A stretch of 64,000 nucleotides of DNA from DATDPM01 sp963841995 (GTDB lineage Bacteria; Pseudomonadota; Alphaproteobacteria; DATDPM01). The stretch covers positions 34,738 to 98,737 of the forward strand of contig CAWJEX010000006.1 of assembly GCA_963841995.1 (NCBI GenBank), in the 5' to 3' direction. The notes under the pieces were generated by a model, which was given only the letters and a program-made list of their open reading frames with translations, was not told the origin of the DNA and searched no databases. Both the position numbers and the translations under genes were made by a program. The first letter of the stretch is position 1; the number at the start of each line of letters is the position of its first letter. Below, one piece after another: positions 8,316 through 17,807 of this stretch.

Positions 8316-10373
8316 TTAGACCTCGAAAACATAGGTGCCGGGGGCAGGTGCCAGCGGCACATAATCCTTGTCCGCCGCGCCAAGACCGGGCGGCGCTACT
8401 TTTTTGCGTGTGCCGTGGGCTTCCAGCCACTCGACCCAAGCTGGCCACCAGAATCCTTCGATGCGGGGTGTGGTCGCATACCACGTTTCCGGATCGATGT
8501 AACGGCCGCCGCTTTCGCGATGGGACAGGCGGTAGAAGCGGCGCGGATGGCCCGGCTCGCTGACGATCCCGGCATTGTGGCCGCCGCTCGTCAGGACAAA
8601 GGACACCGGCGCCTCGAACAGCAAGTTGAGCTTGTAGACCGAACGCCAAGGCGCGACATGATCGGTTTCGGTTCCCACCGCGAAGATCGGCACATGGATA
8701 TCGGATAAGGCGACCGGCCGGCCCGCCACTTCATACCGCCCTTCCACCAAATCGTTATTGAGGAACAGCCGGCGCAGATACTCGCTATGCATGCGGTAAG
8801 GCATCCGCGTGGCGTCGGCGTTCCAGGCCATAAGATCGGTCATCGGCGTGCGCCGGCCCAGAAGGTAGTCGTGCACGCCCCGCGACCAAATCAGATCGTT
8901 CGATCGCAAAAGCTGAAACGCACCCGACATCTGCTTGGTGTCGAGATAGCCTTGATCCCACATCAAATCTTCCAAATAGGCGAGCTGGCTCTCGTCGATG
9001 AACAGCATGAGCTCGCCGCCATCGGTGAAATCGACCTGGGTTGTGAGAAGCGAGACGGTGTTGAAATCGGCCTCTTTGTCATGTCCCATCTGTGCCGCGG
9101 CGATCGAAAGCAGCGTGCCGCCCAAGCGGTATCCGACGGCATTGACTTTGCGCTCCGGTACGATCGTCTTGACCGCTTCGAGTGCCGGCATGATCCCGAG
9201 GCTCAGGTATTCGGCCATGCCGAGGTCGCGATCGTCCGGGCCCGGATTGTGCCACGAGATCATGAAGACGGTGTGACCGCGATCGACCAGATATTTGACG
9301 AGAGAATTTTGGGGCGAGAGATCGAGAATGTAATATTTCATGATCGGGGCGGGCACGATCAGAACCGGCTCGGCGTGAACCTCCGATGTCGCCGGTTTGT
9401 ATTGGATAAGCTCCATCAACGGGTTCCGGTAAACAACCGCACCGGGCGTCAGAGCCACGCGTTCGCCCGGCTGAAAGGTCTCGCTGCCGACGGGCGGGCG
9501 CCCGGCAACGGCCCGTTCCCAATCCTCAATCAGATTGACGGCGCCTTGCACCAGATTTTTCCCGCCTTGCTCGATAGTGACCGCCAAGACCTCGGGATTC
9601 GTAGCAACGAAATTCGCCGGCGAGACGACGTCGAGAACCTGCCGTGCCGCGAAGGAAACCACTTGTTCATGGTGGCGGGAAACGCCGTGAACGCCGGTGG
9701 TCGCGTTGTGCCACCATTGTTGGGTCAGGAGAAACGATTCGTAAATGAAGCGATAGGGAAGCTGTTGCCACGCCGGATGATCGAAGCGGCGATCTTGAGC
9801 GAGTGGCTCGATACAGGAAGTTTCGGCAGGATCGGCGAGCGCGCGCATCGCGTGAACCGCAAATCGTGCGGTCTTGCGCGCGGCCTTCTCGAACAGCGCG
9901 GCTTGTTTCCCCGGAGACATCGCCAAGTGAGTCGCCCAATCGAAATAGGCCAATGCCAGGGACACCGGCGAAATCGAGAACGTCGTCTTGCCCAAGGCGG
10001 TTTGAACGAGGCGGTCGACGCTCGGCGGCGGCTCGATCGGCTCGCTGGCGCCGGGCGCACGCGAAGCGGCGGAAGCCTGCGGCGTCGCGCGTCGGGCGGT
10101 AAACGCCGACATAAAATCATCCATGCCGGGAAAGATTCGGTCGAATTGCAGTGGCCAGGCAAACGGCCAAGTGGCTGCGTCTCTTGGCGCGCCAGCTTGC
10201 AGATCCTTACGAACCGAAGATTTGCTGGATTGGGAGTTTTCTGACGGAAGCCCAGATTTAAGGCCGTCCGAAGCAATACAGCGTGCTCCGGTACCGCTGG
10301 GACCGAGGTTCGCTGAGTGGATCGCTTTGTCTTTCGGCGATGACGATCCACCGCCTTGGTAGTTTTTGGCCAT
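8316..10373 (-). CDS. phaC: Class I polyhydroxyalkanoate synthase with catalytic Cys replaced by Arg
   Basis: PHA synthase polymerises 3-hydroxyacyl-CoA on the surface of storage granules. The 685-residue protein has the class I N-terminal domain and an alpha/beta-hydrolase core. The lipase-like box, normally GYCLGGT, reads GYRLGGT: residue 416 is Arg (codon CGC, 9126-9128). The remaining catalytic pair is present, Asp571 (ETDHVAPW) and His599 (GGHNAG). Without the Cys nucleophile the enzyme should not form the acyl-thioester, so it is probably inactive unless this is a sequence error (TGC to CGC is one transition). The N terminus of 115 residues is low-complexity. ATG 10373 is the likely start. 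An FNR-like box lies 50 bases upstream. No phaA, phaB or phasin gene is nearby. Confidence 0.92.
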   Translation of the reverse strand: MAKNYQGGGSSSPKDKAIHSANLGPSGTGARCIASDGLKSGLPSENSQSSKSSVRKDLQAGAPRDAATWPFAWPLQFDRIFPGMDDFMSAFTARRATPQASAASRAPGASEPIEPPPSVDRLVQTALGKTTFSISPVSLALAYFDWATHLAMSPGKQAALFEKAARKTARFAVHAMRALADPAETSCIEPLAQDRRFDHPAWQQLPYRFIYESFLLTQQWWHNATTGVHGVSRHHEQVVSFAARQVLDVVSPANFVATNPEVLAVTIEQGGKNLVQGAVNLIEDWERAVAGRPPVGSETFQPGERVALTPGAVVYRNPLMELIQYKPATSEVHAEPVLIVPAPIMKYYILDLSPQNSLVKYLVDRGHTVFMISWHNPGPDDRDLGMAEYLSLGIMPALEAVKTIVPERKVNAVGYRLGGTLLSIAAAQMGHDKEADFNTVSLLTTQVDFTDGGELMLFIDESQLAYLEDLMWDQGYLDTKQMSGAFQLLRSNDLIWSRGVHDYLLGRRTPMTDLMAWNADATRMPYRMHSEYLRRLFLNNDLVEGRYEVAGRPVALSDIHVPIFAVGTETDHVAPWRSVYKLNLLFEAPVSFVLTSGGHNAGIVSEPGHPRRFYRLSHRESGGRYIDPETWYATTPRIEGFWWPAWVEWLEAHGTRKKVAPPGLGAADKDYVPLAPAPGTYVFEV

Positions 10374-10971
10374 GCGAAAGAATCTCAAATAAAAATTTTA
10401 ATCGATATAGGGCCGACCGCCATTGATCTGAGTCAATTCATGTTGGTTCGGCAGATCTTTAAATATGCACGAACTAATCCCCAAAAGGCATTCTCGACAA
10501 CGCATTCCCATTATCTGAAAATCTTCTGCCTTGTTCGCACAGTCCAAAGCCTCGCCAACCTGCTTTAATCGTGGCCAATCGTCGTCAAGCGGATGTGGCA
10601 TATGCGCATATGGCGTTTCGGGCCATCTGATGACTTTGATCCGGATTTCTACGTGAAATGCAACTGTGCAGTTGAGAGGTTGAAACACCTCTTGCGAGGA
10701 CAGGTTCGTGGAATTCGTCAGCCGCCCACTATCTCGTCGTTTCCTGCGCCTTATAGGTAAATGGTCACTCGTTGCAGTCTCGCCATCGAGGAAAATAGTG
10801 GCATGGTTCGCGCTAGTCTCCTGATCCCGAAGTTTGGCGGAATTGGGCTTGGGTATTCATTGTCTTTAGCGTTGCGAGGCAGAAGTGCTTGGTGCTTGCC
10901 AGGATGGAGGGCCCGACGTCGGGGTTGCCTAGTCCAGGCTGTGGTACGATCCTGAATCCAGGGGTCGTTTC
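10374..10971. other. Intergenic region with possible gene fragment
   Basis: It holds the phaC promoter region with its FNR-like box. On the minus strand at 10398-10613 a frame reads HPLDDDWPRLKQV and later FQIMGMRCRECLLG. This faintly resembles the N terminus of hypothetical abortive-infection/HEPN-like proteins, but I cannot support a gene. The rest shows nothing. Confidence 0.35.
10423..10436. promoter_or_regulatory. FNR/FixK box upstream of phaC
   Basis: TTGATCTGAGTCAA fits TTGAT-N4-(A/G)TCAA exactly. It is 50 bases upstream of the phaC start codon, a suitable distance for activation by an Fnr/FixK/Dnr-type regulator under low oxygen. Confidence 0.6.
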
Positions 10972-11508
10972 ATGCTGGGCACGGTCAAAGGCTGGGTAGT
11001 GGGGCAGGGGCTGGCAATCATTGCCGCAGCAGCGGTTGTAAACGCTCACAACGCCAATGCCGCGGTTCAGCTTCCGGCCGGCCTCAAGGCTGACCGGCTC
11101 CTTGTCCTCAAATCCAAACACGTCTTGCTGATCCTCAACGGGGGCACCGTTCTTGACACATTTCGCGTGGCACCTGGCCGAGATCCGGTGCGGCCGAAGA
11201 ATCGGGCCGGTGACGGCCGCACGCCCGAAGGTCATTACGTTTTGGATTGGCGGAATGCGAAAAGCCGGTTTTACCGTTCGATTCATATCTCCTATCCCGA
11301 CGCCAGTGACATTAAACAGGCGCGGCATCTGAATGTATCTCCGGGCGGCGATATCATGTATCCACGGTTTGCCGAAAGGCGCCGAGGAGATCGGAACCGA
11401 TCAAACAAAATGGGATTGGACGGACGGTTGTATCGCGGTCTCTAATTCAGAAATGGATGAGATCTGGCGTCTTGTCGACGACGGCACGCCCATCGATATC
11501 CTTCCTTA
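10972..11508 (+). pseudogene. L,D-transpeptidase (YkuD/YafK type), frameshifted
   Basis: The first frame codes a signal peptide (MLGTVKGWVVGQGLAIIAAA) and the start of a YkuD domain up to GGDIM. The frame then breaks at about 11355, where one extra T turns ATG-ATC-CAC into ATGTATCCAC. The next frame continues IHGLPKGAEEIGTDQ and carries the catalytic motif TDGCIAVSN before a stop at 11508. Restored, it is a periplasmic cross-linking enzyme of about 178 residues. AGGGG precedes the start. As read, the catalytic Cys is lost. It lies beside an Lpp-like gene. Confidence 0.75.
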
Positions 11509-11520
11509 AATATTCTTCAT

Positions 11521-11534
11521 TTGATCTGGATCAT
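11521..11534. promoter_or_regulatory. FNR/FixK-like box upstream of the lipoprotein gene
   Basis: TTGATCTGGATCAT matches the FNR consensus in 13 of 14 positions. It lies 126 bases upstream of the Lpp-like gene and just after the broken transpeptidase gene. Confidence 0.45.
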
Positions 11535-11659
11535 TACGAGCCGCCTCGCGCGGCTCTATTTTTTTATGAATGCCGCTTCGGGGCTCATCGAGCCAATCCG
11601 GCTCGGGATGAAGTCGCAACGAACGCTCGATGGATGTCAGAAAAATCGGAGGCCAGTCA

Positions 11660-11989
11660 ATGAAATCGTTTCTTGTTCAAGCAAAGCCGTTGATCCTGGT
11701 TCTGCCGCTGCTCTTTCTCGGAGCATGCGCAAGCCAGAAGGACATAGACGCGTTACGCAGCGACGTCCAATCGCTGAAATCCGAAGTCGCCAAGGCAGAG
11801 AGCGCCGCAGCGTCCGCTCAGCAGAGCGCGGCAGCGGCTAAATCGGCGGCCAAGAATTCCGCCGACAGCGCGACAGCGTCGGCGGATGCCGCGCAGAAGG
11901 CGGCGGCGGATGCGAAGGCCGCGAGCGATCGCGCTCAGGCCGCGGCCGACAAAGCCGATCGGATCTTCGGCCAGAAGCTGCGCAAATAA
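11660..11989 (+). CDS. Lpp-like murein lipoprotein (alanine-rich coiled coil)
   Basis: This is a small outer-membrane lipoprotein of 109 residues. A signal peptide ends in the lipobox LGAC with lipidated Cys23. The mature part is a continuous Ala/Ser/Lys/Asp-rich coiled coil with heptad spacing, as in Lpp and OprI. The protein ends in ...QKLRK; in E. coli Lpp the C-terminal Lys of a similar RK end is joined to peptidoglycan by L,D-transpeptidases. Two L,D-transpeptidase genes, both frameshifted, flank this gene, which supports a murein-linked role. GGAGG stands 9 bases before ATG 11660. Confidence 0.75.
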   Translation: MKSFLVQAKPLILVLPLLFLGACASQKDIDALRSDVQSLKSEVAKAESAAASAQQSAAAAKSAAKNSADSATASADAAQKAAADAKAASDRAQAAADKADRIFGQKLRK

Positions 11990-12044
11990 ATGGTGATTGC
12001 GGCGACGGGAGCTGCCCGGTCACGGGCAGTGCCCGACGCCGGCT

Positions 12045-12535
12045 TCATCGCGTGACTCGCTCGGGAATGCCGCTACGCTCTTTGGCGATCTCAAGCACGC
12101 GATCCCAGCCCACACGGTCCACTTTGGAACCGGCGACGCTCCTGACCAGTTGATCGAGCCCGTCGATGGCTTCGGGCGCGAATGTGCCGCGCTCCTCGAT
12201 TTGGTCGATTTTTGCCGGGCTCGGATGGACTTCGAGGAATAGGTCGTTTCCAACCCAGCCGAGCTTGATCGGTTGGTTGACGACGGTTACCGGCGTTCCA
12301 ATCGCGACGCGCTGGAAGAGCGCTGCGATGTCTTCGGGATAAAGGCGGATGCAGCCGTGACTGACCCGGCGGCCGACGCCGGCCGGCTTGTTGGTTCCGT
12401 GAAATCGGTCAGCCCGGCCAGCCGAGATAGACCGCATAGTCGCCGAGCGGATTATCGGGACCGGGCGGAATCGCCGCCGGCAATTCGGGTTTCTCCTCGC
12501 GAATCGAAGGCGGCGGGAATAACGGAAGGGGCGGG
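12045..12535 (-). pseudogene. L,D-transpeptidase (ErfK/YbiS type), frameshifted and 5'-truncated
   Basis: The downstream frame carries the YkuD catalytic core FHGTNKPAGVGRRVSHGCIR, with the active His and Cys, then a normal C terminus. The upstream part (KPELPAAIPPGPDNPLGDYA and YLGWPG) is in another frame. One extra base at about 12410 explains the break: removing it restores WPG-YRFHGTN. The LysM or signal-peptide N terminus expected before about residue 100 is missing. The enzyme would attach lipoproteins to, or cross-link, peptidoglycan. It is convergent with the Lpp-like gene. Confidence 0.75.
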
Positions 12536-12693
12536 CAAAAGTTGTGCGCCTATTCACACCTCTGCGGGTTTGGTACCACGAGCCTGCGGGTCAAGGGATG
12601 CAATGCCTATTTCTCTAATCCAATAACGAGCAGGCAACGCCCATGGCCGCGCCCTACGAAGAATGCATCGCTTCGTTCCATGCAAAGTGATTA

Positions 12694-13143
12694 TTATCCG
12701 CATCGCACCGAAAGGACCGGAATGTTCGACGTGCGGAGTACGCGTTCGGCAACGCTGCCCAACATCAAATGGGCAAGTCCTGTTCGCCCGTGAGTCCCAA
12801 TGACAATTAAATCTGCACCGAGATCCTTTGTGGCCTGCACAATTTCCACGTAGGGAATTCCTTCGCGGAGGCGCGTTACGATCTTGATGCCGTGAGTCTC
12901 GATGTTACTGACAAACTCTGCCAATTGCTTCTGCAATTGGTCCTCAATGACGGCCTCGAAATCCCTCAACTGCTCGGCCAAGCCACGAGTTATTTGCGCT
13001 ATTGCGGCTGCCGGCAATTGATATACGTTAAGGACGTGCAGTCCTGTCTTTAGACGTTCTGCGAGATCGAGGGCTGTTTCAAATGCATGGCGTGATGGTT
13101 TCGAGAAATCGATAGGGCAAAGAATAAGCCGATAGTTGGTCAT
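12694..13143 (-). CDS. Universal stress protein, single domain
   Basis: This 149-residue protein is a typical UspA-type domain: MTNYRLILCPIDFSKPS at the start and GTHGRTGLAHLMLGSVAERV near the end. The latter is the ATP-binding G-x2-G-x9-GS signature. It should bind ATP and act in stress survival in the cytoplasm. A run TTTCCTCCCAT just outside the start is, read on the minus strand, a strong GGAGG ribosome site. Confidence 0.92.
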   Translation of the reverse strand: MTNYRLILCPIDFSKPSRHAFETALDLAERLKTGLHVLNVYQLPAAAIAQITRGLAEQLRDFEAVIEDQLQKQLAEFVSNIETHGIKIVTRLREGIPYVEIVQATKDLGADLIVIGTHGRTGLAHLMLGSVAERVLRTSNIPVLSVRCG

Positions 13144-13782
13144 GGTTTCCTCCCATGCGATCCGCGAAGATTAGGAAATTGCAAGGCCAAACTCAATGGC
13201 TGGCCACAGGCACAATTTCAGCCACGGCATGCAGCAATGGGGTCAGTCACATGAATGCCGGGCCGCCATGCATGACTATTGCCTGAAAGCCGGCTTCGAT
13301 CATCTAGTTGCGCGTAGCCCCGGAATGCGCCGCATTGCGACTGTGAAATGCAATGCGCCATTCCCACTCCGCCACTACCGACAGCGCGGCATTGACCTCG
13401 CGCGAAAGACAAATCTCTGCTGCCGAGAGCGCCCACCGTTCGGACGACGCCGTGTGCTTGATGAGCGCCATGTTTCCGTCTGCCGCAAGCGCCGACGGAA
13501 AGAGGGCTCCCGAGCTTCTTGACCAAAATGGAGTGAAGGCCACACCAGCACATTGCGCCAGATCAACCACGGCAGATCGTCCGGCGGTGGTGTCCGTGCC
13601 AAAAACCTCATTCCGTATGGTCGAACTGAGGTTCTTAGGGCCTATTTTGCATGCCGATCGACAAGGCCTTGAGTTAGATCAAGGAGTTCGATACTGCTGC
13701 AAGCCGATAATATATTTGATGAAGTTCCATGCGAGAGTAAATCTTAACTACCATGCGGCCCTTACAGCCGCGGCGTTTGGTA
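13144..13782. other. Intergenic region with FNR-like box
   Basis: About 600 bases show open frames on both strands but none resembles a known protein. Near its right end, at 13669-13682, is an FNR-like palindrome that probably belongs to the efflux operon. Confidence 0.4.
13669..13682. promoter_or_regulatory. FNR/FixK-like box upstream of the efflux operon
   Basis: TTGAGTTAGATCAA matches TTGAT-N4-ATCAA in 13 of 14 positions. It is 100 bases before the HlyD start at 13783 and 70 before the alternative start at 13753. Confidence 0.45.
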
Positions 13783-14767
13783 ATGGCAGATAAGAAAGCC
13801 GTAGCTCTTTTCGCCGTTTTTCTCGTCGCCGGCGGCGGGGCGTACCGTTGGGCCGATAAATGGGAGGATTGGCTCGGCCTATCGAAGCCGAGCAATGAGC
13901 TTATCGTATCGGGCAACATCGAAGCCCACGAAAGCGTTCTCGGCTTCAAAACCGTGCAATCCCGAATCGTCGAGTTGCCTTTCGATGAAGGGCAATCAGT
14001 CAAGGCCGGAACTCTGATTGCCCGGGTTGATGACGCGGATTATCAGCAACAGGTTGCGATTGCGGAATCCTTGCTTGAAGTACAGCAGCATCAACTCGAT
14101 ACGGCAGAACAAAATCTCGTTGCGGCTCAGAAGACCATCGTCAGCGACCAAGCCGATGTCGCGATGAAAAAGCTGGACAATGATCGGTACCAGGAGCTTT
14201 GGAGCCACGGCAACGCAACAACCCAAGCGCGGGACCAAGCCGCAACGGCACTGAAGCAAGCGCAGGCCGCTCTCGGTCGCGATCAGGCACTGGCAGTCGC
14301 AGCCGACAGCAGCGTCAATCTCGCCAAATCGAGTATCAAGAATGCCGAGGAATCCCTGAAAATGGCTGTGATCGTCCTCGATTACACGACGCTCACGGCA
14401 CCCTTCGACGGCGTCATCCTCGTTCGTCAGGCGGAGCTGGGTGAAATCGTCCAGCCGGGCACGCCAGTTGCGACACTGGCGGATCTCGATCACGTTTGGC
14501 TGCGGGCCTATATCAACGAGACCGACATTAGCCGGGTCCGCCTCGGCACCTCGGCGACCGTCACCACCGATACTTATCCGGGGAAGAAGTACCCGGGGCG
14601 CATCTCCTTTATCGCGTCAGAGGCCGAATTCACGCCAAAGACCGTCGAGAACTCATACCGAGCGGGTGACGCTCGTTTACCGAATCAAAATCGATATCGA
14701 CAATCCGACACACGAACTCGTCCCCGGCATGCCCGCGGACGCAAAGATTGATCTCCCGCCGCTATGA
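13783..14767 (+). pseudogene. HlyD-family periplasmic adaptor (YbhG-like), frameshifted near the C terminus
   Basis: This is the membrane-fusion subunit of an ABC efflux pump. It has one N-terminal transmembrane segment (VALFAVFLVAGGGAYRW), a lipoyl/barrel-sandwich part (SGNIEAHESVLGFK), a long coiled-coil hairpin and the returning barrel (APFDGVILVRQAELGEIVQP). At about 14648 one extra A (GAGAACTCAT for GAGACTCAT) shifts the frame. The alternate frame gives ERVTLVYRIKIDIDNPTHEL and ends ...DLPPL with its stop overlapping the next ATG (ATGA). That coupling shows where the true gene ended. It is the first gene of a five-gene operon with two ATPases and two permeases. Confidence 0.8.
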
Positions 14768-15705
14768 ACGTGCGATCCGTTGCGGCAATTGAGGCTCACG
14801 GTCTAATCAAGTGCTTCGGCGGCGTGCGTGCCGCCGAGAACATCGATTTTTCGATCGAGCGCGGAGAAATATTCGGTCTTGTTGGTCCGGACGGTGCCGG
14901 TAAGACGACGGTGATGCGCATGCTGGCCGCAGTGATGCGGCCCGATTCCGGCACGATTTTCATCGACGGGGTCGACGTGATTGCGGACCCGGAGCGTGCG
15001 AAGCGGCATCTGAGCTACATGCCGCAACGCTTTGGCCTTTACGAAGACCTGACGGTTGACGAGAACATCCGCTTTTACGCCGATCTTTTTGAGGTTCCGC
15101 GGGCGTTGCGCGAAGAGCGTGTCGCTCCCTTGCTTGCCGCTTCAAATATGGAGGAATTTCGCCGCCGCCTCGCCGGGCAACTTTCTGGCGGCATGAAACA
15201 GAAATTGGGGCTCATCTGCGCGCTCATTCATACGCCGAAGGTGCTTTTGCTCGACGAGCCGACGACGGGTGTCGATCCCGTATCGCGTCGCGACTTTTGG
15301 CGCGTTCTCTATTCCCTGCGTGAGACGGGCGTCACCATCCTCATCTCGACGGCCTATCTCGACGAAGCTGAGCGTTGCACACGCCTCGTTCTATTGCATC
15401 ACGGCCATCAAAAGTATTGCGATACGCCACGCCGACTTAAGGAGCAAATGCCCGGGGCGCTAATCAGAATCATCTCGACGCAAGCGCGTGCAGCGCGGGA
15501 TATCGTCGCCCAGGTCGAAGGCGTGTCGGGCATCTTGCTGGTGGGGGACGGCGTGCACGCCGTCGTGGACGATGATACCCGCCGCATTCCTCAATTGCGC
15601 GACGCTTTGCAGACAGCGGACATTTCCTTCACGCAAATCGTCAAGGCAGAACCGAGCATCGAGGACCTGTTCGTAGCGCTCTTGAAAGAGAAGGGACGCG
15701 GATGA
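14764..15705 (+). CDS. ABC-2 transporter ATP-binding protein, first (YbhF N-half-like)
   Basis: This 313-residue cytoplasmic ATPase has Walker A (GPDGAGKTT), the signature LSGGMKQ, and Walker B (VLLLDEPTTGVDP). The H-loop position reads STAYLDEAE without the usual His, a variant often seen in the first ATPase of YbhF-type pairs. It overlaps the preceding adaptor gene and the following ATPase gene by ATGA, so translation is coupled. With the second ATPase it would form a heterodimer that drives the two ABC-2 permeases. Confidence 0.88.
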   Translation: MNVRSVAAIEAHGLIKCFGGVRAAENIDFSIERGEIFGLVGPDGAGKTTVMRMLAAVMRPDSGTIFIDGVDVIADPERAKRHLSYMPQRFGLYEDLTVDENIRFYADLFEVPRALREERVAPLLAASNMEEFRRRLAGQLSGGMKQKLGLICALIHTPKVLLLDEPTTGVDPVSRRDFWRVLYSLRETGVTILISTAYLDEAERCTRLVLLHHGHQKYCDTPRRLKEQMPGALIRIISTQARAARDIVAQVEGVSGILLVGDGVHAVVDDDTRRIPQLRDALQTADISFTQIVKAEPSIEDLFVALLKEKGRG

Positions 15706-16667
15706 CCGACGGCGAACCCGACACCGCACCGATCATAGCCGAGCGGCTCGTTAAGCGCTTCGGAGCGTTCACGGCGGTTGACGATGTTAGCTTCAGTATT
15801 GGCCGCGGCGAGATCGTCGGCTTCATCGGTCCAAATGGCGCCGGAAAATCGACCACGATTCGGATCCTGTGTGGGCTGTTGACACCCACCGAGGGCAAAG
15901 CTTTTGTCGCTGGCATCGATGTCGCTCGCAATCCCGAAGAGGTGCGTGAGCACATTGGATACATGTCGCAAAAGTTTTCGCTCTACGCCGACCTCACGGT
16001 CATTGAGAATTTGCGCTTTTTCGGTGGCATTTATCGAGTGCCGAAGGCGCTGCTGACCGAGCGTATCGGTTTTGCCATTGAGATGGCGGGGCTGAATGGT
16101 CGCGAGAATGCCTTGGTCGCCGAGCTCGCGGGCGGTTGGAAGCAGCGTCTTGCCTTGGGTTGTGCCATTCTTCATCGTCCGCCGATTCTCTTTCTCGACG
16201 AACCAACCTCGGGCGTCGATCCGGAATCGCGGCGGCGGTTTTGGGATCTCATCCACGCCCTCTCGGACGACGGGGTCACCGTCCTGGTCTCGACGCATTA
16301 CATGGATGAAGCAGAGTATTGCAACCGCGTGGCCCTCATCGATCGCGGCCGCTTGATCGACATGGCAAGTCCGGTGGCACTTCGACAGCGGCAATTAGGT
16401 GGTGACCTCCTATTGCTCGAATGCGAGCAACTGGGCTCTGTCATCGCGGCACTTCAGGAGGCGGGTGGCGTGCGCGATGTCGCTGCCTTCGGCAATTCCC
16501 TTCATATTCTGGTTGACGATGCCGCCAAGGAGTTTGAGGCGCTACCACGTTTCTTGGCAGAACGCGGGCTGAACGTCAGCCGCATCCAACGGATCGAGCC
16601 GACTTTGGAGGACGTCTTTGTGCATTTGGTTGGTGCTAAACCGGCGCTCGCCGGAATCCGGCCATGA
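15702..16667 (+). CDS. ABC-2 transporter ATP-binding protein, second (YbhF C-half-like)
   Basis: This 321-residue ATPase is complete: Walker A GPNGAGKST, signature LAGGWKQ, Walker B ILFLDEPTSGVDP, and the H-loop STHYMDEAE with His. It overlaps both neighbours by ATGA. In E. coli YbhF these two domains are fused; here they are separate, which is common in Alphaproteobacteria. The likely role is export of drugs or other hydrophobic compounds. Confidence 0.9.
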   Translation: MTDGEPDTAPIIAERLVKRFGAFTAVDDVSFSIGRGEIVGFIGPNGAGKSTTIRILCGLLTPTEGKAFVAGIDVARNPEEVREHIGYMSQKFSLYADLTVIENLRFFGGIYRVPKALLTERIGFAIEMAGLNGRENALVAELAGGWKQRLALGCAILHRPPILFLDEPTSGVDPESRRRFWDLIHALSDDGVTVLVSTHYMDEAEYCNRVALIDRGRLIDMASPVALRQRQLGGDLLLLECEQLGSVIAALQEAGGVRDVAAFGNSLHILVDDAAKEFEALPRFLAERGLNVSRIQRIEPTLEDVFVHLVGAKPALAGIRP

Positions 16668-17801
16668 GATTACGGCGTCTCAAGGCCATTGCGACCAAAG
16701 AGCTGCTCCAGATTTGGCGCGATCCCCGCAGCCTCATGATCGCGCTGTTGATGCCTTTTATGCAAATGATCCTGCTCGGCTACGGCGTCAATCTCGACGT
16801 TAAACATCTGCCCGTCTGCACCTTCGACCGCGAAAACAGTCAGAACAGTCAATCTTTGCTGAAACAGTTCCAAGCATCCCAATATTTCTCGATCGTTCAT
16901 GTCCTGCACACCTATCGCGATCTTACAACAGCCCTCGATCGCGGAGATTGCCGGCTAGCCATCGTTGTCCCAAACGATTTCACCGAACGCTTGAGCGACG
17001 CGGGTCATAGCTCGGTCCAGGCCATCGTCGATGGCACCGACGATAACACCGCCAATATCGCGATCGGCTATGCGACGGCGGTCGTCGCCGGTTTTTCGAG
17101 CAATGTGCAGCTTGACGCGGCCAGTGCTCAGGGCAATCCGGTGTTGCCGAGTTCAACCGGTGCTTGTTCAGTCGCGCGTCTGGTTTAACGAGGACCTGGA
17201 AAGCCGGGATTTCATCATTCCCGGCATTGTTGCGCTCATCATGGCCCTCGTCGGCGCCCAGTTGACTTCGCTGACGATCTCCCGGGAATGGGAGCGCGGG
17301 ACCATGGAACTGCTGATTTCGACGCCGGTGACGCCAATCGAAATGATGTTGGGAAAGCTGATCCCTTATTTCGCCATCGGGCTGCTCGATGCGGTTTTCT
17401 GCCTCGTCTTTGCGGTCTTCTGGTTCGATGTCCCTTTCCGCGGCACGCTGGTGACGCTTTTCTTGACCACATCACTCTTTCTAATCGTCGTTCTTGGCAT
17501 CGGATACCTGATCTCGACGGCGATTCGCAGCCAAGTCGGCGCGGCTCAGATCGGCCTTTTGGTGACCCTGCTGCCGACTTCGCTACTCTCCGGCTACGCG
17601 TTCCCGATCGATCAGATGCCGCCGGCGGTACAAGCCGTCACTTATCTCGTCTTTGCGCGCTATTACGTGACGATCCTGAAAGCGGTATTTCTCAAGGGAT
17701 CGGGGATTTTGGACCTTTGGGCGCCAATCTCGGCGATGATTATCTACGCCGTAGTGATTGCGTTTTTAGCTGCCCGGGCTTTTCGCAAGACCTTGGATTG
17801 A
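16664..17801 (+). pseudogene. ABC-2 permease (YbhS-like), frameshifted
   Basis: The N-terminal frame gives the cytoplasmic lead and first membrane helix (LMIALLMPFMQMILLGYGV) and a large periplasmic loop with VDGTDDNTANIAIGY. One extra base near 17150 then breaks the frame. The second frame continues VQSRVWFNEDLESRDFIIPG and the remaining five membrane helices to AFRKTLD. Restored, it has about 378 residues, normal for the family. It starts with an ATGA overlap to the second ATPase gene. Confidence 0.82.
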
Positions 17802-17807
17802 GCGGCC

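Noticed and set aside
8787..10244. 485-codon open frame antisense to phaC
   Set aside because: It is His/Arg-rich and lies wholly over a conserved PHA synthase, a usual shadow in GC-rich DNA.
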